Virus record (IMG/VR): IMGVR_UViG_3300025151_003852 | Coordinates: 62,001-126,000 of that record | Direction: 5' to 3' (one strand) | Origin: a virus | Length of the DNA stretch: 64,000 nt | Shown: positions 9,572 to 16,370 of the stretch, in pieces | Position numbering within the stretch: position 1 is the first letter of the stretch | How the letters are laid out: each line of letters opens with the position of its first letter | Made by a program: the position numbers and the translations under genes | Notes under the pieces: generated by a model | The model's input: the letters and a program-made list of their open reading frames with translations, nothing else | Database searches by the model: none | Told to the model about the DNA's origin: nothing

Positions 9572-10584
9572 GTCTAGCCTTGTGGCACTGGCATATTGAA
9601 GTAAGCAGTAAGTGTACTTTAAAGTGCCCACGATGTCCTAGACAAGAAGTTCCTGATACATTAGTCAGTACTGAACTCAAACTAGATTTTTTTAAACAAA
9701 ACTTCCCTGCGTTCTTTATATTAGAACACGTAGAGAAACTAACGTTCTGTGGTGACGATGGCGATCCTATCTATGCACATGACTTCTTAGAAGTCATCCA
9801 GTATTTCAAATCAATTAAGCCTAGTATAGCAATCATTATCGTCACTAACGGATCATATAAAAATGAAGACTGGTGGGCAAGACTAGCAGAAATGCTTGAT
9901 GAGCAAGATCAGATTCACTTCAGTATCGACGGCTGGGACCATGAGAGTAATAATCTCTATCGAATCAATTCTAATTGGTCTAGTATCATTACAGGCGTCT
10001 CTATCATCAATGATAAGTCTAATTGTTATACCGTATGGGACGCAATAGGCTTTAAGTTTAACGAAGATAAGATTGGCGACATGCAGAATTATGCTAGAGA
10101 CTTAGGTTTTGATGCATTTCAATTAACACGTAGCACTAAGTTCGGTAAGATATACGAAGATTCTTATGGGAAAGAAGATGCTTTACAACCACGTGATGAT
10201 CTGTTATCATCTAGTCATAGATTTGAAAGAGAAGTCTTTAAGTTTACAGATAAAACAATTAAAGAACCTTGGATGAAGACAAACATTAAGTTGTATGATG
10301 AATCTAAGTTAGTAGGAAATGAACGACCTCTATGTCATATCGGCAATAAAGGTAGTTACATTAATGCTAGGGGCGAATTTTACCCCTGTTGTTGGGTTGC
10401 TACAAGATATGGACACAACAATAAATGGAATGAAATTGGCAAGAAATATAATCTACATGAATTGAGGTTACCCAAAATTGTAAAAGATAAATTCTGGGAA
10501 GCCGACTTTATACATGACTCTTACGAGTGCCAAACAAAATGTGCCCATCATAGGGTAGATAAAAATTATGCCACCGAGTGGTAA
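9568..10584 (+). CDS. Radical SAM protein with SPASM-like C-terminus
   Basis: 338 residues starting with GTG at 9568, overlapping the gp46 stop as GTGA. The radical SAM [4Fe-4S] motif is C16-x3-C20-x2-C23 ('CTLKCPRC'). A 'TFCGDDGDP' segment follows in the place of the SAM-binding 'GGEP' motif, and 'IIIVTNGS' matches a later barrel strand. The C-terminal part has cysteines near 256, two adjacent ones in 'GEFYPCCW' near 273-277, and 'CQTKCAHH' near 322, a SPASM/twitch-like auxiliary cluster arrangement. Substrate unknown; such proteins modify peptides or RNA or mature enzymes. Placement in the gp47-gp46 unit is not the usual T4 arrangement. Confidence 0.82.
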   Translation: MSLALWHWHIEVSSKCTLKCPRCPRQEVPDTLVSTELKLDFFKQNFPAFFILEHVEKLTFCGDDGDPIYAHDFLEVIQYFKSIKPSIAIIIVTNGSYKNEDWWARLAEMLDEQDQIHFSIDGWDHESNNLYRINSNWSSIITGVSIINDKSNCYTVWDAIGFKFNEDKIGDMQNYARDLGFDAFQLTRSTKFGKIYEDSYGKEDALQPRDDLLSSSHRFEREVFKFTDKTIKEPWMKTNIKLYDESKLVGNERPLCHIGNKGSYINARGEFYPCCWVATRYGHNNKWNEIGKKYNLHELRLPKIVKDKFWEADFIHDSYECQTKCAHHRVDKNYATEW

Positions 10585-10601
10585 GGAGATAACTATATAT
10601 A

Positions 10602-11189
10602 ATGCCATCACCATCTAAGAACAAAGGATCAGGATTTGAACGAGAAGTTGCAAAATTTCTCAGTGAGACTTATGAAGAAAGTTTCATACGTGCTCCTGGC
10701 TCTGGTGCTTATGTAGGTGGCAAAAATCAAAATCGTACAGAGATTTTGCATGAAGGACAAATCAGAAGTTTCAAAGGCGACATTGTTCCCGGAGAAAGTT
10801 TTCACAAGTTAAATGTAGAATGTAAGTTCTACGCAGATTTCCCTTTTCATCAACTTCTTTCTGGTTCATGCAGACAACTAGAAGAATGGCTCGACCAATT
10901 AATGGACGTGCATGATGAAGGGGATTTTGACGTTCTCTTTATGAAGTTTAATCGTAAAGGACGTTTTGTATGTGTACCAAGTAAATACACATTCGTAAGT
11001 GATCAATTCATATATTACACATCAGACAATCATGGTGACTGGGTAATATTTGGATGGGATCACTTTTTTAAATTCAATAAAGATATATTCAAAGCATACG
11101 CAGGCGACACAGAGACCAACTCAGAACCCACCGATGACACCAAGTCAGAACTAAAACTAAACACAACAACAACTACAGTAGACTTTTAA
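10602..11189 (+). CDS. PD-(D/E)XK nuclease-like protein (Hjc-type resolvase pattern)
   Basis: 195 residues. The pattern 'KGSGFEREVAKFL' (residues 8-20), 'APGSGAY' (31-37), 'KGDIVP' with D60, and 'NVECKF' with E73-x-K75 follows the archaeal Hjc-like/PD-(D/E)XK order: Glu in helix 1, then Asp, then E-x-K. The C-terminus (about 160-195) is low-complexity Thr/Asn/Glu. The catalytic residues appear complete. Last gene of the gp47-gp46-radical SAM unit, 17 nt after the preceding stop, with GGAGA before ATG. A role in branched-DNA or end processing is inferred from motif and context. Confidence 0.65.
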   Translation: MPSPSKNKGSGFEREVAKFLSETYEESFIRAPGSGAYVGGKNQNRTEILHEGQIRSFKGDIVPGESFHKLNVECKFYADFPFHQLLSGSCRQLEEWLDQLMDVHDEGDFDVLFMKFNRKGRFVCVPSKYTFVSDQFIYYTSDNHGDWVIFGWDHFFKFNKDIFKAYAGDTETNSEPTDDTKSELKLNTTTTTVDF

Positions 11190-11660
11190 AATTTAGTATG
11201 GTCGTAATTTGTACTCGACCCTCCTCGAGGATGCAGTAACCCTGCTGACGGATTTGGAGTAGTGTGTTATACACAATAAACCGACAGGGCAATTGTTATG
11301 GTAGCAAACCCTGAATGAGTTCATATCTACTTTGATTTGATGATATGAAACATGCGTTGCTGAGAGGTCATGCTCATTAGTATGATTGGCTCAACTACAG
11401 CCCAGTAAACATTACAGAGCAACCGGTTGCAATTGATTATAGTAACGTAATCGATTGGGGATAATCAACATGGATGACAGGCGGTAAAGAGGCTTGAATT
11501 TTTCGTGGTAGTGCTGAGTAGCACTACCATGGCTTCAAAACGGTAATAAGACTTTAAACAATAACCATTAAGAACTTTTACTTTATCCTTTTAAATAAGA
11601 AATTACGAATGAACGAAGTGAATGAGTAATTGGGTCTTCTTTGAAGACCCTTAAGAATGC
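11190..11660 (+). ncRNA. Candidate structured non-coding RNA (470-nt gene-free region)
   Basis: No ORF of note on either strand, but many helices can be drawn by eye: GGTCG/CGACC (11200-11204 with 11216-11220); CCCTG/CAGGG plus CGG/CCG plus TGTGT/ACACA (11240-11289); TTCATATC/GATATGAA (11320-11349); GTTGCT/AGCAAC (11356-11423); a 10-bp stem at 11430-11457 with one G-U; a 9-bp perfect stem TGGTAGTGC/GCACTACCA (11506-11529); AATTAC/GTAATT (11601-11631); and a terminal 8-bp hairpin (11632-11650). Local GC is higher than the flanks. Plus orientation is assumed because it follows the plus-strand operon. It does not match tmRNA, RNase P RNA or group I/II intron landmarks that I know. Confidence 0.55.
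11632..11650. terminator. Hairpin between convergent operons
   Basis: GGGTCTTC, loop TTT, GAAGACCC: an 8-bp stem between the plus-strand gp47-gp46 unit and the minus-strand gp26/gp51 unit, 19 nt beyond the gp51-like stop. It lacks a long T-run on either side, so it may be a bidirectional terminator or the 3' stem of the RNA candidate. Confidence 0.55.
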
Positions 11661-11668
11661 TCTAGTGT

Positions 11669-11899
11669 TTAGAAGAATGGCATTTGAGTTTTCTTAGTAG
11701 TTTCTAAGTGTTCCTCAATTAATTTGTTTATGGCTTTACGTTCTGATAGGGACATGTTAAGGACATCTTCATATGAGGCACCACCACGCATGTACCAAGC
11801 CAAAGTCAAGGCGTTTGACTTTAAGCCCTGAGTGTATTCTTCATATTTTTGTATTAACTCCCTTATCCCTTCAGGGTCGAGTGAAAGGAGTCTTAGACG
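11669..11899 (-). CDS. 51: gp51-like tail assembly protein, expressed as the -1 frame extension of gp26
   Basis: A 76-codon open frame beginning in the -1 frame at the gp26 stop and ending at TAA 11671-11669. It reads RLRLLSLDPEGIRELIQK..., then 'LTLAWYMRGGASYEDVLNM', and ends '...ETTKKTQMPFF', resembling gp51-type small hub-assembly proteins. There is no ATG, GTG or TTG before its conserved start; the first ATG lies in 'WYMRGG', mid-protein. Translation therefore most likely comes from -1 frameshifting at T_TTT_TTC (11905-11899), giving a gp26-gp51 fusion of about 361 residues. Independent initiation at a non-standard codon is the alternative. Confidence 0.72.
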   Translation of the reverse strand, partial: RLRLLSLDPEGIRELIQKYEEYTQGLKSNALTLAWYMRGGASYEDVLNMSLSERKAINKLIEEHLETTKKTQMPFF

Positions 11900-11905
11900 A
11901 AAAAA
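11857..11905 (-). promoter_or_regulatory. -1 programmed ribosomal frameshift signal
   Basis: On the minus strand: slippery heptamer T_TTT_TTC at 11905-11899 in the correct zero-frame register, the gp26 TAA four bases later (11895-11893), a 7-nt spacer, and an 8-bp stem (ACTCCTTT 11891-11884 with AAGGGAGT 11864-11857, one G-U pair) whose loop contains an additional CCC/GGG stem. All three parts of a canonical -1 signal are present at canonical spacing. Confidence 0.75.
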
Positions 11906-12753
11906 TCCGATGCGTTCAATGTGAATGGTTGCTTGTACTCATGTCCACATTCTTCTTTTTCTGGATCATCTGAACCTGCGGTGCATACAATAGTTAGAGG
12001 CTTAATTGTTGATTTCTCTCTAAGTTGCGTGTTGTGATCTCTTATAGTTTCATAAGTTTTCGTGTCAGCATTCTTTAGAAAGTCATGTATATGATCTGTA
12101 TCAGTAACTTCTCCTTCAGGAGTAACAATTTTTACGATTGTTTGAGATAAGATTTCCATTGTGAGTACTGTAATATCTTTCAATGCTTCAGCACTTACTA
12201 AGGTACGTTCTTGTTGATCTTCAATAGCAGATAAGTTTTTGTATTTTGCTTGAATTTCAAACTGTTTTAGACCTGCTTCATTCATTTCTTTGTACTTTAA
12301 GGGCGCAAAATAAATTTCTAACTCATTCATTCTTAAAGGAGTTTCATAATCTCCTGCCCCCAATGATCTTAGTAGAACTTGTAGATTAATACCATATGTA
12401 CCTTCTTCACCGCATTTCTCACATTTAGACTCAACATCAATAGTTTCTTGCCCACCTGCGGCTTTGATAGAGATTAATACTGTATCTAAATCAGTACTTA
12501 ATAATGCCCAAGGATTCTTAATTGCTGGTACACAACTTTTAATAATCTCTACCATGGCTGTACCATTAAACAAAGCATCTGGAGTCTTTGTCGTTATTTC
12601 ATCGATTGCTGTCATAGGATAGACAGGTAATTCTTTGTTCTCAGGCCATTCGATGTCTTCAGGTGCGTAACTTTCCCCACCTGACGGTAAAGAGATATGT
12701 ACAGCGGGTCTACGAAAAAACTGTCGTAGCGGATTATTTTCATTAATTGTCAT
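11893..12753 (-). CDS. 26: Baseplate hub assembly protein gp26-like
   Basis: 286 residues on the minus strand. A probable zinc-binding set is visible: C111-x2-C114 ('CEKCGEEG') and C257...C269-x-H271 near the C-terminus. Position beside the gp51-like frame matches the T4 gene order 26-51. T4 gp26 is 208 residues, so this version is longer. The 3' end carries the frameshift signal. The gene diverges from the tape-measure-like gene and has its own late promoter (CTAAATAT, 12816-12809). The neighbouring tape measure supports a chaperone-like function analogous to the frameshifted tail chaperones of siphoviruses; that functional comparison is inference. Confidence 0.7.
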   Translation of the reverse strand: MTINENNPLRQFFRRPAVHISLPSGGESYAPEDIEWPENKELPVYPMTAIDEITTKTPDALFNGTAMVEIIKSCVPAIKNPWALLSTDLDTVLISIKAAGGQETIDVESKCEKCGEEGTYGINLQVLLRSLGAGDYETPLRMNELEIYFAPLKYKEMNEAGLKQFEIQAKYKNLSAIEDQQERTLVSAEALKDITVLTMEILSQTIVKIVTPEGEVTDTDHIHDFLKNADTKTYETIRDHNTQLREKSTIKPLTIVCTAGSDDPEKEECGHEYKQPFTLNASDFFV

Positions 12754-12790
12754 ATATGTTCCCCATAATAAAATACGGTATTTTAAAAAA

Positions 12791-12798
12791 CTAAATAC
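12791..12798 (+). promoter_or_regulatory. Late promoter motif (CTAAATAC) before the tape-measure-like gene
   Basis: CTAAATAC 70 nt upstream of ATG 12861. Together with CTAAATAT on the minus strand (12816-12809) it forms a compact divergent late promoter pair. Confidence 0.6.
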
Positions 12799-12808
12799 TA
12801 GTGTGATT

Positions 12809-12816
12809 ATATTTAG
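12809..12816 (-). promoter_or_regulatory. Late promoter motif (CTAAATAT) before gp26
   Basis: Minus-strand CTAAATAT about 60 nt upstream of the gp26 ATG at 12753, on the far side of its plus-strand partner, so the two transcripts would overlap at their 5' ends unless start sites lie a few bases downstream of each motif. Confidence 0.6.
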
Positions 12817-12860
12817 TATCCCAAAACCATGCTAAATTAAAAATAATAGGACAACATTAG

Positions 12861-15800
12861 ATGGATGATTTTTCACCTGAAGAAATGCGAGAATTTAATG
12901 AGAATTTAAATTCTATGAATGCCTCTTTGGGAGCATTAAATTCAGGACTACAAAATTTATCTAATACCCTAAATCAAACATCACAGGCAAATCAGGAAGC
13001 CGCAAAACAGTCAGAAGAAAACACAAAACAGCAAACATCTTCTACTAATAAAAAGACAGAATCAGATGATAGAGCCGGCGAACAAATAAAAACAACTGCT
13101 GAAAAAATGTCAGGAGCATTGCGAACTGCTACTAGTGCAGTTGTTAGTTTTTCAGGTGCATTAGTTTCAGGTGTTGATGGTTTTGACAAGTATACTAAAG
13201 CAGTATCAGGTTTTGGAGACTCAGCAAAAGAAACTGGTGACGCATTAGGTGGATTCGGTAAGTTTTTAGGTAACGCAGTAAACATATTAGCCGAGTTTAC
13301 AGTCGTTACAATGAAACAGGCTGATGCACAAAATCAGTTTGCAAAAGAAATGAACCGAATGGGTGCTATTGTTGATACAACTACCCAAGGTTTAGCAGAA
13401 CAAGCAAGAGCCGCAGGCGCAAGTGCAGGTGACTTACAAGAATTAGCCGTAGTTATTACTCAAAGTTCTCAAGCATTAGCATCGTTTGGTGCAGGTACTT
13501 CTGAGGGTACAGCAAAAATGCTGGAAGTCTTCAGATTATCTGATGACCAAGAAAGAGAAATGCGTAGATATGGGTACACTCTAAGAGAAGCCCAAGAACA
13601 ACAAGCATATTACATAGAATTGCAAAGAACATCTGGTATTAATATGCAAGCCAGAGAGATGACTGAACAAGATGTTCGTATTAAGTCATTACAGTATGCA
13701 AAAACATTAAACACATTATCAGAGTTAACAGGTATTCAAGCCGGACAACTCAAAGAAGAACAAGCCGCAGTACAAGCAGACTTACGTAATAAGATTCGTA
13801 ATATACGTGATCAAAATGATATTGAAAGACTTAAGCAACAGTTAGACGGCAACATTACTGCTGAAAAAAGAAAATCGATAGAAGCAGAAATAAGAGCAAG
13901 AGAAGAAGAAATACAAGTAAGAGTCGATGCAGGTAACCAATTTGCAGGTTTACTAGGCAGAGACATGGCTGCCAAAGTGATGAACGTTATTGGTACTGGG
14001 GCATTTGATGAGAATACAAAAGAACTAGCAAACTTAGGTCTTAATGCCGCAGAACTTAAAGAAAGATTTGCAGGCTTGACTGCTGGTTCAGACGAATACA
14101 AACAAGCAGTTGCCGAAACAACAGGTGAACTCGTAGGTGGTGTTAGACGAAACGTAGATAGGTTCGGTAAGTCTATGGAACTTGCCGCTAACGCAAGTGA
14201 GATCGGCGCCGCAGTAGGTATTAACGAAAGAACAACAGATACAGCCAGACTTTTTGATAGCCAAGATCAGGCTACGAATAGAGTATTAGAAAGTTTTGAT
14301 AAAGTATCAGAGGCTACACAAGAAGGCGTAGATACACAAAAAGATTTGGCCGCTGAACTACAAGTATTTGAAACTAATGTTAGAACAGCCGCAGATGAGT
14401 TTTTAAATTCGATTAATCCGTTTACAGGTGGATTAGGATTAGGCACTATTGCACTAGGCGGTTTTACAATAGCATTAGGAACCGCTACAACTGCATTATA
14501 TGGCATGGCTGGTTCAGGAGCAGGAAGTGGCATGTTAGACATGTTCACCGGCGGCGGTAACGGTGGCGGTAAACGAGCAAGAGGGTTAAGAGCGGCCGGC
14601 AACTTCTTATCAAAAGGTGTTAGTAGATTAGCCGTACCACTAGCCGCAGGAATGTCTATTTATAGTGGAGTATCAGAAGCAAGTGCAGGACGAGATGAAG
14701 CAGATGCACAACTAGCCCAAGTAACAGACGCCGAAGACTCATCAGTAGCAGAAATATATCGTGCTAAAAAACAGCACGAAATAGACACTAAACAAGCCAA
14801 CAGAAAGGGGGCCGGTACAGCAATCGGCGGTACTGGTGGAGCCATTGCAGGTGCGGCCGCAGGTGCAGCCATAGGTTCGTTTATTCCAATCATTGGAACA
14901 GCAATTGGTGGTATTATCGGCGGAGCCTTAGGAGCATGGGGCGGATCTTCAGCAGGAAGTGCAATAGCAGAAAACTATCTAAGTCCAGAAGACTTAGAAA
15001 TGTATAATGCTAGTGATGCTGAATATGCTTTAATGACTGATGAAGAAAAAGAAAAATATAATGAGATCAGAGATGCTATTAAGGAACAAACACGATTACA
15101 AGAAGAAGAAGCAACACGTTTAGAAAAAGCATATAATGACAATTACGAGGAAATACAGAAGATAGGTCTATATGACAAAGACTTGCTTGGTAATAGTGAA
15201 GTAAACTTTGAAATGCTTGCCCAAATGAGAGACGATGGTACTCTCTCACAAGAAATGCTTGAGGCTATGCTATATGATAATGATTTAAGTGAAGCAGACA
15301 CGGCATTAGTGCAGAAACAGTTAGATTTGATGAAAGCAAACGCCGAAAAAGACGAAGTAAAAGAAAAAGAAAAAGAAGTAGCAGAAGTAAAAGAAGAAGA
15401 AGTAGGTGGCAGAACATTAGATATGTCTCCTGAAAATCTAGCCAAAATATTTGAGGCAGATATAAAAGCAGAAGAAAAAAGAAATGCAGAAAAACAAGCA
15501 GAACAACTTGCACTCGCACAAGCAAAAGAAGAAACTGTTACAGAACAAATTACACCTGAAGTTGTTGCTAATGCATTAAAAGAAACAGGAAGCGGCGCAC
15601 CTATTCCAGGAGTAGTTGATACAGAACAATTATTAGCAACAACAGACGTTGTTGAAAATATGATAGCAGATGCAGGGAAAGCCATTAGTACCCCTGCATT
15701 AGAAGAAATCACAACTACAGCAGAATCTGTCCCTATAGATGATATTTTAAAAGAAGTTCAAGTTTCTTCATCTAAAGTAGCAACTCTTATAGAATCACCT

Positions 15801-16337
15801 GCAATTAAAAAAGCAGTAGATCCACTAGATGAATTAAGAAATATGGATAATGGTTTTGGTGGAACTCTAGGAGACACGGTCACAAGAGACATGGTGAGAG
15901 GTGGATATATTGCTCATGGTCAATTTGGTTCATTAGATCCATTAACAGGTGAAGCACCTGAAATGGAAAGAAGACACTTTGAAACCGAAGAAGAAGCCCT
16001 TAGAGCAATGGCCGCTCCTCAAGAATGGGAAGCACAATTACAAGCAAAGTTGGATGCTAACTTTGCTGAGATGATGGCTGAAATAGATGCAGGATCACCT
16101 GGAACTATGCCCGTTGTTGATATTACTCCAGAACCAACTGAAGAAGAACCTAGTGCTGAAGTACAGTCCGATAGTCAACTTGCCCAAACTGATACTGGTG
16201 GTGGAGAAATGACTGAATTTGAAAAACGTAGTCTAGCCGCACTAGAAAAGCAGAATGAGAGACTTGCTAGAATTGAAAATGCATCTATAGAGACCGCAGA
16301 TGGTACCCAAAAAATTGCAATCAACTCGGCAGTTTAA
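12861..16337 (+). CDS. Tape-measure-like tail protein
   Basis: 1158 residues, rich in Ala, Gln, Glu and Lys with long predicted helices. Coiled-coil N-terminus ('NLNSMNASLGALNSGL', residues 15-30); long charged helices at about 280-330; Gly/Ala-rich hydrophobic stretches at about 510-560 and again near 650-700 ('GAIAGAAAGAAIGSFIPIIG'); strongly charged Glu/Lys coil near 825-880; Thr/Glu/Pro-rich C-terminus. Length and composition are those of tape-measure proteins, which fix tail length and leave the tail during injection. It is far longer than T4 gp29 (590 residues). Its location next to the gp26/gp51 frameshift pair mimics the chaperone-tape measure gene order of other tailed phages. Confidence 0.68.
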   Translation: MDDFSPEEMREFNENLNSMNASLGALNSGLQNLSNTLNQTSQANQEAAKQSEENTKQQTSSTNKKTESDDRAGEQIKTTAEKMSGALRTATSAVVSFSGALVSGVDGFDKYTKAVSGFGDSAKETGDALGGFGKFLGNAVNILAEFTVVTMKQADAQNQFAKEMNRMGAIVDTTTQGLAEQARAAGASAGDLQELAVVITQSSQALASFGAGTSEGTAKMLEVFRLSDDQEREMRRYGYTLREAQEQQAYYIELQRTSGINMQAREMTEQDVRIKSLQYAKTLNTLSELTGIQAGQLKEEQAAVQADLRNKIRNIRDQNDIERLKQQLDGNITAEKRKSIEAEIRAREEEIQVRVDAGNQFAGLLGRDMAAKVMNVIGTGAFDENTKELANLGLNAAELKERFAGLTAGSDEYKQAVAETTGELVGGVRRNVDRFGKSMELAANASEIGAAVGINERTTDTARLFDSQDQATNRVLESFDKVSEATQEGVDTQKDLAAELQVFETNVRTAADEFLNSINPFTGGLGLGTIALGGFTIALGTATTALYGMAGSGAGSGMLDMFTGGGNGGGKRARGLRAAGNFLSKGVSRLAVPLAAGMSIYSGVSEASAGRDEADAQLAQVTDAEDSSVAEIYRAKKQHEIDTKQANRKGAGTAIGGTGGAIAGAAAGAAIGSFIPIIGTAIGGIIGGALGAWGGSSAGSAIAENYLSPEDLEMYNASDAEYALMTDEEKEKYNEIRDAIKEQTRLQEEEATRLEKAYNDNYEEIQKIGLYDKDLLGNSEVNFEMLAQMRDDGTLSQEMLEAMLYDNDLSEADTALVQKQLDLMKANAEKDEVKEKEKEVAEVKEEEVGGRTLDMSPENLAKIFEADIKAEEKRNAEKQAEQLALAQAKEETVTEQITPEVVANALKETGSGAPIPGVVDTEQLLATTDVVENMIADAGKAISTPALEEITTTAESVPIDDILKEVQVSSSKVATLIESPAIKKAVDPLDELRNMDNGFGGTLGDTVTRDMVRGGYIAHGQFGSLDPLTGEAPEMERRHFETEEEALRAMAAPQEWEAQLQAKLDANFAEMMAEIDAGSPGTMPVVDITPEPTEEEPSAEVQSDSQLAQTDTGGGEMTEFEKRSLAALEKQNERLARIENASIETADGTQKIAINSAV

Positions 16338-16345
16338 CTAAATAT
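16338..16345 (+). promoter_or_regulatory. Late promoter motif (CTAAATAT) before the portal gene
   Basis: CTAAATAT directly after the tape-measure stop and 33 nt before the portal ATG. Confidence 0.55.
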
Positions 16346-16370
16346 ATAATATAAAGAGAACCTATACCAC

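Noticed and set aside
11190-11580. tmRNA or RNase P RNA in the structured region
   Set aside because: No tRNA-like ends, no tag frame with an Ala-Ala ending, and none of the conserved RNase P or 6S sequence blocks.
15143-15712. 189-residue Ser/Ala-rich minus-strand ORF
   Set aside because: Antisense of the charged coil in the tape-measure-like gene; composition follows the codon pattern of the plus strand.
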